Counted from the stretch's first letter, positions 51,876-61,411 are shown. The stretch: DNA of 64,000 nucleotides from Bartonella queenslandensis (GCF_018155095.1 NZ_NAAI01000001.1:273867-337866); one strand, 5' to 3'. Notes: generated by a model from the sequence alone, not told the origin. Program-made: numbers and translations.

Positions 51876-53969
51876 ATGACCCACACTTTTACAACTCCTC
51901 CCAAAGCATCTAGAATCACTCATAAAGAAGTATATCATGGTATTTTTCGTGATGATCCTTATCATTGGCTACGTGCATCTAACTGGCAAGATGTTTTTAA
52001 AAATCCTAACTGTCTTGATCCCAATATTCGACATCATCTCGAAAAAGAAAATGCTTATCAAGTGGCTCAAATGGCTGATACAAAGCCTTTAAGGGATTTG
52101 CTTTTTACTGAAATGAAAAGTAGGATCCAAGAGAATGATAGTTCAGTTCCTATAAAAAATGGACCTTTTGCTTACGGATTTTCTTATGTTACCGGAGGGC
52201 AACAACCACATTATTTCCGGACACCAAGGAATGGTGGAGAACGACATGTTTACCTGAATGGTGATCTTTTAGCTGAAGGTAAAGAATATTTCAATTTTGG
52301 TTCAGTTCAAGAATCTCCTGATCATAGATATGTTGTATGGACCTATGATGATAAAGGATCAGAATTCTATACAGCTAAAATTCGTCATTTAGAAACATTA
52401 TCTGATTTTACGGACACCATAACTGACACATCCGGACAAATTGTGTGGGATGCTCAATCTGAAGGTTTTTTCTATACAAGAGTGGATAAAAATCACCGAC
52501 CTTCAGAGCTCTATTATCATCGCTTAAATACGGATCAATCACAGGATAAGCTTATTTTTCGTGAAGATAATCCAGGTTTTTTCTTAAATGTAAGCGGTTC
52601 TAAGCTTCATGATGTTATTTATATTAATATTCATGATCATGAAACGTCAGAGATCTGGTTAATTCCTGCTGAAGCACCTATGAGCGTCCCTCAATGTGTA
52701 CGCAAACGGCAAAAAGGTGTTGAATATTCACTTACAGAAGGTGGTGATGTCTTTTATATTCTGACCAATTTAGATAACGCAAAGGACTTTAAAATTATGG
52801 TTGCACCGTATGAAGCGCCGCAATCAGAAAATTGGTCAGAACTGGTGTCTCATCAGCTTGGTTGTTTGATCCTATCCCATGATGCGTATCAAGATTTTCT
52901 TATTTGGCTCGAACGCTTTGAAGGACTTCCTCGTATAAAAGTTATGGAGCGTGCGACGAAACAAATCCATTCCATTGCTTTTGATGAAGAGGCTTATTCT
53001 TTAGGTTTACAGGGTGCAGCGGAATATAATAGTCAGTCCATTCGCTTTTCTTATTCATCTATGACAACGCCTGATCAAGTATTTGATTATGAGATGAAAA
53101 GTCGCAAACGAATATTGTTAAAGACGCAAATAATTCCCTCTGGTCATAATAAAGATGAATATATAACGCGACGTATCATGGCCATTGCAGAGGATGGTGA
53201 AAAAATTCCTATTTCACTTATTTATCATAAAACGACACCTCTCAATGGTTGTGCACCTTGTCTGCTTTACGGTTATGGTGCTTATGGAATTTCTATTCCT
53301 GCCAGTTTCAATAGTAATGTACTCTCTCTGGTAAACAGAGGTTTTATTTATGCTATTGCCCATATTCGTGGAGGAAAAGAAAAAGGGGTTGAATGGTATG
53401 AGAAAGGAAAACATCTTTTTAAACATAACACATTTACTGATTTTATTGCTTGTGGGCGTTATCTTGTAAATAATAAATTTACAGCTCATGATCGGCTTAT
53501 TGCGCATGGTGGTTCTGCAGGAGGAATGTTGATGGGAGCTATTGCCAATATAGCGCCACAGGATTTTGCTGGAATTATAGCCAATGTCCCTTTTGTTGAT
53601 GTTTTAACAACGATGCTCGATGCTTCTTTACCCTTAACGCCCCCTGAATGGCCTGAATGGGGAAATCCTCTTGAATCACAAGAAGATTATAATCTTATCG
53701 CTTCTTATTCTCCCTATGATAACGTCAAAGCGCAAAAATATCCTCCTATGCTTGTGATAGCAGGATTAACAGATCCCCGTGTAACTTACTGGGAACCTGC
53801 AAAATGGGTAGCAAAATTGCGTGCGTTAAAAACAGATGATAATGCAATTTTATTGCGTATTAATATGGATGCAGGACACGCTGGTGCGGCTGGACGTTTT
53901 TCAAAGTTAGAAGAAGTCGCTTATATCTACGCATATATACTAAAGATAGCAGGAAAAGATTTTTTCTAA
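51876..53969 (+). CDS. ptrB: oligopeptidase B (prolyl oligopeptidase family, S9A)
   Basis: A cytoplasmic serine peptidase that cleaves peptides after basic residues. At 697 residues it has the N-terminal beta-propeller (about 75-410) and the C-terminal alpha/beta-hydrolase domain. The catalytic Ser is in HGGSAGGMLMG, the Asp in TDPRVTYWEPAKW and the His in DAGHAGAAGR; the YGAYG and HIRGG motifs precede them. The E-E-x-x-R type acidic residues suit a basic-site specificity (inference). The ATG at 51876 is preferred over a TTG two codons earlier; TAGGA lies upstream. Confidence 0.93.
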   Translation: MTHTFTTPPKASRITHKEVYHGIFRDDPYHWLRASNWQDVFKNPNCLDPNIRHHLEKENAYQVAQMADTKPLRDLLFTEMKSRIQENDSSVPIKNGPFAYGFSYVTGGQQPHYFRTPRNGGERHVYLNGDLLAEGKEYFNFGSVQESPDHRYVVWTYDDKGSEFYTAKIRHLETLSDFTDTITDTSGQIVWDAQSEGFFYTRVDKNHRPSELYYHRLNTDQSQDKLIFREDNPGFFLNVSGSKLHDVIYINIHDHETSEIWLIPAEAPMSVPQCVRKRQKGVEYSLTEGGDVFYILTNLDNAKDFKIMVAPYEAPQSENWSELVSHQLGCLILSHDAYQDFLIWLERFEGLPRIKVMERATKQIHSIAFDEEAYSLGLQGAAEYNSQSIRFSYSSMTTPDQVFDYEMKSRKRILLKTQIIPSGHNKDEYITRRIMAIAEDGEKIPISLIYHKTTPLNGCAPCLLYGYGAYGISIPASFNSNVLSLVNRGFIYAIAHIRGGKEKGVEWYEKGKHLFKHNTFTDFIACGRYLVNNKFTAHDRLIAHGGSAGGMLMGAIANIAPQDFAGIIANVPFVDVLTTMLDASLPLTPPEWPEWGNPLESQEDYNLIASYSPYDNVKAQKYPPMLVIAGLTDPRVTYWEPAKWVAKLRALKTDDNAILLRINMDAGHAGAAGRFSKLEEVAYIYAYILKIAGKDFF

Positions 53970-53989
53970 TTTATAATCTCTCTATTTGT

Positions 53990-54022
53990 AAGTCCCTATA
54001 ATTTACTGGATTATAGGGACTT
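53990..54022. terminator. bidirectional stem-loop terminator between ptrB and sodB
   Basis: AAGTCCCTATAA (53990-54001) and TTATAGGGACTT (54011-54022) form a perfect 12-bp stem with a 9-base loop between convergent genes. U-tracts are weak on both sides, but position and stem strength support a shared terminator. Confidence 0.7.
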
Positions 54023-54050
54023 ATATTCACTAAAGAATTATCTAGACAGC

Positions 54051-54653
54051 TTACAATCCGCAATCTTCATAAAGTTTTAAAACATAGTCCCAATTGATCA
54101 AATGATCCACGAAAGCTTCGAGATACTTTGGACGAGCATTGCGGTAGTCAATGTAATAGGAATGTTCCCACACATCTACACCTAAAATAGGTTGAGCATT
54201 TTGAACCAAGGGATTTTCACCATTAGGCGTTTTCATAATTTCAAGCTTACCATCTTTAACAGCAACCCATGCCCATCCCGAACCAAATTGGGCACCAGCA
54301 GTAGCAATAAAATCAGCACGGAATTTGTCATAGCCCCCTAGATCAGATTCGATAGCTTTTGCTAATTTTTCGGGCAGCTTTTGACCACCACCATCTTTTT
54401 TCATCCAATGCCAAAAATGGTTATGATTGTAATATTGCGCTGCATTATTAAACAAACCAATATTTTTTCCAAAACTTTTTTTAATAATCTCTTCAAGGCT
54501 TTCATTTTCCAAGCCAGTATCTTTTATAAGGTTGTTGGTATTGGTAAGATAAGCGAGGTGATGCTTATCATGATGATATTCAAGCGTTTCGCGTGACATA
54601 TAGGGCGAAAGAGCATCGTAATCATAAGGCAATGCAGCCAATTCAAAAGCCAT
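54051..54653 (-). CDS. sodB: superoxide dismutase (Fe type)
   Basis: Converts superoxide to peroxide and oxygen. The 200 residues show ligands His27 region (LEYHHDKHHLAYL), NHNHFWHWM, and the C-terminal DVWEHSYYIDYRNARP. The presence of AQFGSGWAWV in the second domain supports an iron-type enzyme, although Mn use cannot be excluded by eye. No signal peptide, so it is cytoplasmic. ATG at 54653 is preceded by GAGGAGA on the minus strand. Confidence 0.95.
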   Translation of the reverse strand: MAFELAALPYDYDALSPYMSRETLEYHHDKHHLAYLTNTNNLIKDTGLENESLEEIIKKSFGKNIGLFNNAAQYYNHNHFWHWMKKDGGGQKLPEKLAKAIESDLGGYDKFRADFIATAGAQFGSGWAWVAVKDGKLEIMKTPNGENPLVQNAQPILGVDVWEHSYYIDYRNARPKYLEAFVDHLINWDYVLKLYEDCGL

Positions 54654-55977
54654 TTAAAATCTCCTCGATTCTAATTGTTAAGTTTACTTTAAAAGCCTAA
54701 TTTGCCATTTGCAGCACCTAAAAGCAAATATTGTATACTTAATTTATGTTAATTAATTTTTATGACCATCTCTTCATAAAGATATTTTTAAGCGTACACT
54801 CTTAACCAATCAAAACATTATTGATTTATAATATATTGCTTCTGAGAAATTTTGAACATCTATGAACAGGTAAAAAAAATATCACGACCTTTTGAATAAA
54901 AAAAACGGAGATAGCTCTTACCCCTTGTTCTTGTACCTGAAAATATTTCTTTCAAATATTATACAAACTGTTTTTAATTTTTGCAAAACTTCTCCAACCA
55001 TATTGATATGGGAGTATTATAGTGCTTGCAACGGAATATGTAAGTGTTATTTTAAAGGGAACATTTATCAATGCGCTTGATCTCATTTCATAGCGCTATT
55101 CATGAGTATTAAAACGTAAAAGCTACTGGATATCACCATCTTTACGTTTATAGAAGAGTACAGCGGTAATATCATATATTTTACTGGTTCCCAATGTTAA
55201 AACAGCTTTTGTTTTGATATGGGTCATAAGAGGCATTGTACTCCTTAGTCTTTTATAGTTTTTTACCCACATCACCGCTTGTAATAGGCGAGGGAATGGC
55301 TTTGATTGGTTCAATATAAAAAGATTTGAAATGAAAAAAAATTACGATATTTGAGGTTGTTACTCAGACATGCAAACTGATTAATCATTATCATAAATCA
55401 ATATTTATCTTTTTCAGATATTGCTGATTTTGGCACAGATTTTAAAAAACATTTTGTAAGATTTATTACAATTGAATGTTTACACATATTGATTAAAAAT
55501 AGAATTTTCTGTAAAGGAACTTATCATGCTTGTTGTGCATTATCAAAGCAACCTATCTTTAAGGAAGGGGAAATTATTTTATATTGAGGAATCCCAAAAA
55601 AAATACAGTTAAGAAGATAGAAAAATCATCAACACACAAAGTTTTCTCATCTTTTTTAATTAAACAAGATAAGATGCAAATATATCAAAAAAAGTAGAGC
55701 ATATACTCATTTATTAAATACATGAGTAAATTACGGGATTTTCATTTTATGCTCTTAGAAAATCAATAAAAGAGAAAGATAATTGATGGATAAATGGTGT
55801 GACTTGTGTGAGAAGAATAACTGTCTATAAGTTTTTTTAACGGATTTGTATCGATGCAGTATCGTACAAGGGTTAGAGATTTTTGTGATAAAAAAGTAAG
55901 GTCTTTGATTTTCAGATATTGCGTCCAATCACAGGAATCGCTATAAGGTGCAAGAGTAATTATAAAGCGTATCTTTT
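54654..55977. other. intergenic with dispersed repeat, no supported gene
   Basis: About 1.3 kb between sodB and the tRNA. It contains the sodB promoter and repeat copy D at 55216-55410. Short frames here lack family features. The last 200 bases hold the tRNA promoter. Confidence 0.55.
55216..55410 (+). repeat. dispersed intergenic repeat, copy D
   Basis: Carries the family blocks GATATGGGTCATAAGAGGCA, TTGATTGGTTCAATATAAAA, GATTTGAAATGAAAAAAAA, TTACGATATTTGAGG and ATTATCATAAATCAATATT in the same order as the other copies. Confidence 0.65.
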
Positions 55978-56052
55978 TGGGGTATAGCCAAGCGGTAAGG
56001 CACCGGTTTTTGGTACCGGCATTCCCTGGTTCGAATCCAGGTACCCCAGCCA
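55978..56052 (+). tRNA. tRNA-Gln (anticodon UUG)
   Basis: A 75-base cloverleaf. The acceptor stem TGGGGTA pairs with TACCCCA and is followed by discriminator G and an encoded CCA. The anticodon stem CCGGT/ACCGG encloses the loop TTTTGGT, giving anticodon TTG, which reads CAA/CAG. The T arm CCTGG-TTCGAAT-CCAGG is perfect. It lies 242 bases before the end of the type I secretion cluster and could mark its insertion site. Confidence 0.96.
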
Positions 56053-56293
56053 GCTCTAGTGAAGTCAATGAAGGTGGAGCAATGACAGCTTGACTTGAGA
56101 GTGGGTTAATTTTAACGGTCTGTTGCCATTCATATCAAATCTGGTGAGCTAAAAAATACCCATTTGTAGCGGATTAGCTTTAAATATCTTAAGGCTTTCT
56201 TTATACTATAGCTATAGTAAAAAATAATCATTTTTAGAGATTTTTCTTTATAAAAGGAGGATGAATGATTTATGCCCGCTTAGTATCTAAAAG

Positions 56294-56757
56294 CTACTCA
56301 GATGGTTTTTGTGTTCTATAGCAATACCAACGGGTGATTTTTCGTATTCCGCCGTCTTCATTACGTCGTACAGCATAACAATAATGCTGATCAGGAAATA
56401 TGTTTCGCTGCATATCGCGTACAATACGAGAAGCATGACCATAGGGTGCTACATAATCAATGAACCACATGTATTTTCCTCCCTTCCAATTAGCATTGGA
56501 CAAAAATTCTCCCTTTTCAAACATAGATTGATGATTTTTTTCATCTAAAAAAGCCCAAGTGGTAAAGGCGCAAAATTCTCCACGCTCATTTTTATAGAGC
56601 TTGTATTGTCCAGTCTGTAAAGCTGGTCCTAAGTTTCGTTCAATATCCCAGATTCTCCAGCGGAGATGTAGAGGGATTGAAGCATTAAAACGACCATAGC
56701 TCCCAAAGCTGTAATGGGATCTATGAGAGATGTTTCTGGATTTTCATTCACAGACAT
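56294..56757 (-). pseudogene. HlyC-type toxin-activating lysine acyltransferase, frameshifted
   Basis: The gene would begin at the ATG at 56757, which overlaps the hlyD stop (TAATG). After about 19 codons (MSVNENPETSLIDPITALG) the frame is lost, and coding continues one frame over: SYGRFNASIPLHLRWRIWDI, QTGQYKLYKNERGEFCAFTT, WKGGKYMWFIDYVAPYGHAS and FPDQHYCYAVRRNEDGG. These match RTX-toxin acyltransferases, including the catalytic His (SIPLH) and Asp (FIDYVAP). The loss maps near 56700, in a GGG run where one more G would restore the frame. About 155 codons in total, usual for HlyC. No RTX toxin gene is in the window. Confidence 0.8.
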
Positions 56758-58082
56758 TATCTTTCCTTTAAAGATTGTTCTAAAATTTTTGTGATAGGTT
56801 CAAAGAAATAAGAAATGAGGCGCCTTTTTGAAGTAATGACATCAGCTGTCACGGTCATACCAGTGATAAATTTAAGCTTTTGATGATTAAAAGTGATGTG
56901 ATCTTGGTCGATTTTGATTAAAACAGCATAAGCACCATTAATTTCTTGCTCATGGCGCGCGGTTGCACCTACATTCATAACTGTACCGTAGACAACACCG
57001 TAACGTTCAGGTGGAAAGGCAGAAAATTTTACGTAAGCACGTTGGCCTTTTTCTAAAAAACCAATATCTCGATTATCAAAAAATGCTTCAACAATGAGTT
57101 CGCCTGTGCCTAGGACAATACGCATGAGTGTTTTACCGGCTTCTACAAAGCCACCCAAAGTGTGGATACTTAAATCGTCAATGCGTCCATCAATAGGTGC
57201 ATAAAGCGATAAGTGGTCAAGACGATATTGGCTGCTGTCAAGTTTAGCTTTTAAGCCTTGCAAAGAGAGTTCTGTTTCACGAGAAAGTTGCCGATAGCTG
57301 GCGATTTCATCGGAAATAAGACTTTGTCTTTGTTGGTGGAGCGCTTCTATTTCAGCATTATTTTCTTCCAAGCGTCTTTTATTGACTAAAATTTCATGTT
57401 CTACATTTTTAAAGTCATGGAGACGTTCTAAATAAAGAGAGTTGCTGATGACTTTTGTTTCCATCAGGCTTTTGGCAGCTTTGAGTTTTTCTTGGCTTAA
57501 TTGTTGATCATCTTGTAATTTGTCCAATTGCGCATATAGAACAGCACCACTGCGTGCAACGCGGTCAGCTTGAGCTTTCAGTGTTTTTACTTTATCTTGT
57601 AATGATTGAAGAGGTGCATGGATGAGTTTTTCCCCATCTATTTCCGCTGTTTTGTTGCAGGAGGAAGAGATTTTCAGATAAGCTAGCCCTTTGGTTACAA
57701 AATCTTTATCCAAAGGATCTCGTTCACTCAAGGCAGCTAAAATAGCGGCGGCAATTTGCGCTTGAAGGCTTTGCTGTGTGATATCGGCTTGGACACGTGC
57801 ACGCTCATTTAAGGCTTCACGGGGATCTAATTGAATAAGGAGATCACCTTGATGAACGAACTGTCCTTCTTTTACAAGAATTTTTTCAATACGTCCTGTA
57901 TTTTGCGCTTGGACGAGTTGAACATAGGAGGTAGGAATAACTGCCTCTTGTCACCGTGCAACAATCTCTGTTTTTGAGATAAAACTACCAATGACAATAA
58001 AGAGGAATAAGGCGACAAAAACAGCAACCACCATATGAAGCGTTGGTGACAAAGGGCGCAAATGAGGAGCCTTATCTGCCAT
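56757..58082 (-). pseudogene. HlyD-type secretion membrane fusion protein, interrupted by an in-frame stop
   Basis: The adaptor protein of a type I secretion system links the ABC transporter to TolC. The ATG at 58082 overlaps the end of hlyB by 11 bases. The first 43 codons give a short cytoplasmic tail and one membrane helix (about 15-36), then a TGA at 57951-57953, and the same frame continues for 397 codons with SYVQLVQAQNTGRIEKILVK, the biotinyl-lipoyl-like region, long coiled-coil hairpins (about 80-290) and the C-terminal beta barrel (YAVLIKIDQDHI). A single base change from GGA or TGG explains the stop. Downstream restart could give a protein lacking the anchor. Confidence 0.85.
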
Positions 58083-59739
58083 TTTTTGCCTCCAGATCAA
58101 AGAAATTTAATACGGTTGCATGCTTGGGAAAAAGATCGCGTTTGTGAGTAATAACGAGAACAATACGATCTTGCGAAAGTTTATATAAATTTTCGACAAT
58201 TTGAGTACTGATCGTATCATCCAATGCGGAAGTAGGTTCATCCAAGATAAGAAGTTGTGGTTCGATGAGAAAAAAACAAGCCAATGCTAAACGTTGGCGT
58301 TGACCACCTGATAAAAAGCCCCCTTGTTCACCGACTTGGGTATGAAGCCCTTGAGGCAATTGAGCAATCAAATCATGACAAGCACTCGCATAAAGGGCAG
58401 CGTTAATTTCATCCTCTGTAGCATTTGGTTTGGCAAGAAGCATATTCTCAAGAATGGTTCCGGAAAAAAGGCAAGGACTTTGGGGAAAATACGCAATTGT
58501 TTTGCGCACACTACGGATATCAAAATTTTGTAAAGATTGGTTGTTAAGCAATATCTGTCCATTTGTTGGAGGGTAAAGACCACAAAGGAGTTTAGCAAAG
58601 GTTGATTTTCCACAGCCTGAAGGACCAAGCAACATAATAGGCTTACCAGGTTGTAAATAGATATCAATATGGTTGATAATAGGCGTTTCTCCATAAGAAA
58701 AACAGATATCTTTAGCTTCAAGATGGGGCTTGGTGGTGAGTTGAAGGGGTGGCTTTTCCTTTTCCCATTCTGAAGGTGCGTTAAGAATATCACCCAAACG
58801 AAGACGAGAAATTTTCAAATGCTGCCATTCTTCCCATAAAGAGGCAAGACTTAAAATGGGACCAGAAACATTGCCAGCAAGAAGATGAAAGGCAATAAGT
58901 TGCCCTAGCGTAATCTGGTTTTGCAACACTGCTTGAGCGCCAAAAAAGATAATAAAAATAATAAAAAGGTCACCAAAAATATGGCTTAAAGCCCCATTTA
59001 AGAGATGAAATTTACTGGTTGTGAGGCTTTGATCCAGACTGCGGGCTAAAGTTTCTTGCATCCGTATCGTATGAGCAGCTTCTTTTACATGCGCTTTGAT
59101 GGCTTCAAGATTGGTAAAACTTTCAATAAGGCGTGATTTATGGGCAGCTTGCAGGGTGAAAGCACGGCGTAATTGGCGGCGCAAAAAGGGACCAACTAAT
59201 GCCAAAGAGCCCATTTGTAAAGGTAAAATGATAAGAACAATAAAGGTAAGTTTCGGACTAATAGAAAAGAGTGCAGCAAGGTAAATAATGGCGAAGAGAA
59301 CATTCAGTACGGTTGTGGCAATCGTTCCTGTTAAAAAACCGCGAATTGTATCAACCTCTCCAATACGTGTGAACAATTCTCCCACTTGCCAATGACGTAA
59401 CACAGGCAAAGAGAGACTTAACAGATGGCTGTAAATGCGCCGTCCAAATTCTAATGTAAGCCGATTGGCTAAATAAGCGCCTAGGTAACCTGATAGAGTG
59501 CTAAGAGCTGTGCTAAACAGCATGATAGCAACCATCAAGACAACGATAGCATAGAGACTTTCAATGCGCTGAAAGGGGAGAATACGATCAATAATTGCTT
59601 GAAAAATAAAAGGGTTTACCAAGCCCAGTAAACGCAAAACAATGGCAACACAACTGAGTTCAATAACATAATAAATATATTTCTTTGTTGTACTTGTGAA
59701 CCAAGAGAAGGATACTAGTTTTTCTTGTGAATGATTCAT
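58072..59739 (-). CDS. HlyB-like type I secretion ABC transporter lacking the N-terminal peptidase-like domain
   Basis: A 555-residue fused transporter: membrane domain with six helices (about 20-300) and an ATPase domain with Walker A GPSGCGKST (372-380), signature LSGGQ (476-480) and Walker B LLILDE (496-501). Similarity to HlyB begins where HlyB residue about 150 would be; the roughly 130-residue C39-like domain that HlyB/CvaB transporters carry is missing. An in-frame TAA lies three codons before the ATG, so no upstream extension exists. It is the first gene of the hlyB-hlyD-hlyC operon and faces away from the glycine-zipper gene array. Confidence 0.9.
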   Translation of the reverse strand: MNHSQEKLVSFSWFTSTTKKYIYYVIELSCVAIVLRLLGLVNPFIFQAIIDRILPFQRIESLYAIVVLMVAIMLFSTALSTLSGYLGAYLANRLTLEFGRRIYSHLLSLSLPVLRHWQVGELFTRIGEVDTIRGFLTGTIATTVLNVLFAIIYLAALFSISPKLTFIVLIILPLQMGSLALVGPFLRRQLRRAFTLQAAHKSRLIESFTNLEAIKAHVKEAAHTIRMQETLARSLDQSLTTSKFHLLNGALSHIFGDLFIIFIIFFGAQAVLQNQITLGQLIAFHLLAGNVSGPILSLASLWEEWQHLKISRLRLGDILNAPSEWEKEKPPLQLTTKPHLEAKDICFSYGETPIINHIDIYLQPGKPIMLLGPSGCGKSTFAKLLCGLYPPTNGQILLNNQSLQNFDIRSVRKTIAYFPQSPCLFSGTILENMLLAKPNATEDEINAALYASACHDLIAQLPQGLHTQVGEQGGFLSGGQRQRLALACFFLIEPQLLILDEPTSALDDTISTQIVENLYKLSQDRIVLVITHKRDLFPKHATVLNFFDLEAKNGR

Positions 59740-59796
59740 TTGATTTTATGATTTTGTTTAAGAGAAAGAGGGCTTTGTGTCTCATATTTTAACAGT

Positions 59797-59985
59797 ATTG
59801 TAAATAGTATTATTTTTTAATAAAAAATATACATTTTGTATGAATATAGTATAAATAAAATGTATTTATTGTTTGCGCAGTAATTTTATTGTTATTTAAA
59901 AAAATATATTTGACAATTGTCTAAACCGCATGCTAACCAATTTAAATTGTATCGATATGATACGTTTTTTTAAAGGAGGAATTAT
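59797..59985 (+). promoter_or_regulatory. promoter/leader cassette P1
   Basis: First of three copies of a ~190-210 bp cassette located directly before each glycine-zipper gene. It contains TTGACA (59910-59915) as a likely -35 with CTAACC or TAACCA 17-18 bases later as a weak -10, the palindrome GACAATTGTC (59912-59921) over the -35, the inverted repeat GTATC-N5-GATAC (59949-59963) and the ribosome-binding site AAAGGAGG (59972-59979). It also overlaps the divergent hlyB promoter. Confidence 0.75.
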
Positions 59986-60276
59986 ATGTTTGGTTCATTT
60001 GGGTCTAGCATATCTAATAGTTGGTCTAATTTTACATCAATGAATTTTTCAAGCAGTGGATCACGACCTGGGTGTACTGTTGGAGATTATCTCTCTGCAG
60101 GATTTTCAATGGGACATAGGGGACATGATATGGGAGTGGTAATTGGTGGAGTTATGGGGTGGTCAGTTGGAGGACCAATAGGCGCTGCGGAAGGTCTATC
60201 ATTAGGAGGAGGAGTTGGCTCTGCAGTAGGATTTGCTACAGGTATAGGAAATACAGCCTATGGATGTTATCGCTAA
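59986..60276 (+). CDS. glycine-zipper, Cys-bracketed small protein (bacteriocin-like) 1
   Basis: A 96-residue protein. Ser/Asn-rich N-terminus (1-28), then Cys30 in GCTVGDYLSAG, then a Gly/Ala-rich hydrophobic zone of GxxxG repeats (about 40-88) and Cys94 at the C-terminus (GCYR). The CxVxDYxxA start motif is shared with two more genes in the array. Such glycine-zipper helices are typical of membrane-inserting bacteriocins. No classical signal or double-glycine leader is evident. A perfect stem-loop follows, then two two-helix proteins. Start and RBS are strong. Confidence 0.7.
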   Translation: MFGSFGSSISNSWSNFTSMNFSSSGSRPGCTVGDYLSAGFSMGHRGHDMGVVIGGVMGWSVGGPIGAAEGLSLGGGVGSAVGFATGIGNTAYGCYR

Positions 60277-60307
60277 TATAAAAATCAGCAGATATTTCTA
60301 AAATGAA

Positions 60308-60343
60308 CAAGCTTGTAGGCATAATTATGTGTCTACAAGCTTG
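60308..60343 (+). terminator. stem-loop between glycine-zipper gene 1 and its immunity-like gene
   Basis: CAAGCTTGTAG (60308-60318) and CTACAAGCTTG (60333-60343) form a perfect 11-bp stem with a 14-base loop, 32 bases after the stop. No U-tract follows, so it may be a partial terminator or an mRNA stabiliser. Stem-loops occupy the same position behind the two other genes of this type. Confidence 0.6.
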
Positions 60344-60401
60344 ACAGGAAGGTTTAGGTGCATAATTTTACAAAATTATATATTTAATTTGGATTTTTTT
60401 T

Positions 60402-60608
60402 ATGAACGATCTTATTCGTATTATTGTAGAATTATTATTTTCTATAGGTGCTTTATTTATATTTTTCTGTACATTGTTTTCATATTATAAATCTAAAGGT
60501 TATAGTAAAAAAGAAATTTGGAAAAAAATTTTATTAAGAATATTTTTGTTCGTTATATTATTTTCTATGACATTTTTCATTTATATACGTTATTTATATG
60601 AAAAATGA
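60402..60608 (+). CDS. two-helix small membrane protein, immunity-like 1
   Basis: A 68-residue protein of two hydrophobic segments (about 4-26 and 43-63) joined by a basic loop YYKSKGYSKKEIWKK. It starts after the leader AATTTGGATTTTTTT, shared with the other genes of this type. By position and form it would be an immunity or partner protein for the glycine-zipper product upstream. This role is inference; the family is not one I can name. Confidence 0.7.
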   Translation: MNDLIRIIVELLFSIGALFIFFCTLFSYYKSKGYSKKEIWKKILLRIFLFVILFSMTFFIYIRYLYEK

Positions 60609-60669
60609 TTATTTATTATTAATTTATAATTATAGATTAATTTGAAAAATTTATTTGTTATCTATATTT

Positions 60670-60805
60670 TATGAATTATTTTTTCATTTTTTTTAAGTAT
60701 ATTTATTTAAACTGTATTATGTATCTAAGTTATGTGAAAAAAATATTAAAATTAAATCATTAATTAAGAATAAATTCGTTTTTTATATTATTTTAATTTA
60801 TTAAT
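60670..60805 (+). pseudogene. remnant of an immunity-like gene
   Basis: The sequence around 60675-60800 is closely similar to the coding stretch at about 63645-63780 of the 78-codon gene, for example GTATTATGTATCTAAG against GTATTATGTCTCTAAG and GTGAAAAAAATATTAAAA in both. Insertions, stops and loss of the start make it non-functional. It shows past gene turnover within the array. Confidence 0.65.
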
Positions 60806-60867
60806 TTTTATATGAAATAATATATATTAATGTTTATTTTTTTATATATTTTTAATTTGGATTTTTT

Positions 60868-61083
60868 ATGAGTAATGTTATTCATATTGTTGCAGAATTA
60901 TTATCTTCTACGTGTGCTTTCTTTATATTTTTCTATGCAATGTTTTTACAGTATAAATTTAAAGGTTATAGTAACAAAGAAATTGTGAAAAAAATTTTTT
61001 TAAGAACATTTTTTTTCATTATATTTGTTATATTACTTTCTATAACAGTTTTTATTTGTATACGTTATTTATATGAACAATGA
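60868..61083 (+). CDS. two-helix small membrane protein, immunity-like 2
   Basis: A 71-residue paralogue of the gene at 60402, with loop YKFKGYSNKEIVKK and the same C-terminal IRYLYE ending. Both the leader (AATTTGGATTTTTT) and the bases after the stop are duplicated, so the copies arose by tandem duplication including flanks. Two helices about 7-27 and 45-66. Role inferred as for copy 1. Confidence 0.7.
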   Translation: MSNVIHIVAELLSSTCAFFIFFYAMFLQYKFKGYSNKEIVKKIFLRTFFFIIFVILLSITVFICIRYLYEQ

Positions 61084-61204
61084 TTATTTATTATCTTTAT
61101 ATGATAATGTTTTGATATGAGTTTTATAATAATTTATTTAATATTGAACTTTAAAAAATATTTACCGATTACAGTTATACAGAGATTTTAATATTATTAT
61201 CAAT

Positions 61205-61411
61205 ATTATAAATAGTATTATTTCTTAATTAAGATATATATTTTGTATTAATATAGTATAAACAAAATTTATTTGTTATTTATACAGTATTTTATTGTTA
61301 TTTTTAAAAAATATATTTGACAGTTGTCTAAACCGCGTGATAACTATTTTAACTGTATCGATCTGATACGTTTTTTAATAATTACTTTTTAAAATACTAA
61401 GGAGGATTAAA
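61205..61411 (+). promoter_or_regulatory. promoter/leader cassette P2
   Basis: Second copy of the cassette. TTGACA at 61317-61322, imperfect palindrome GACAGTTGTC, ATAACT as possible -10, and GTATC-N5-GATAC at 61355-61369. The segment ATAATTACTTTTTAAAATAC before the GGAGG is shared with P3 but absent from P1. Confidence 0.75.

Noticed and set aside
55763..56068. 101-codon minus-strand frame with LAGVPGFEPGN and TKNRCLTAWLYP
   Set aside because: It is the antisense of the tRNA-Gln gene, a well-known spurious protein pattern in annotation.
58368..58793. 141-codon minus-strand frame inside the HlyB-like gene
   Set aside because: It is a shifted frame of the transporter's ATPase domain.
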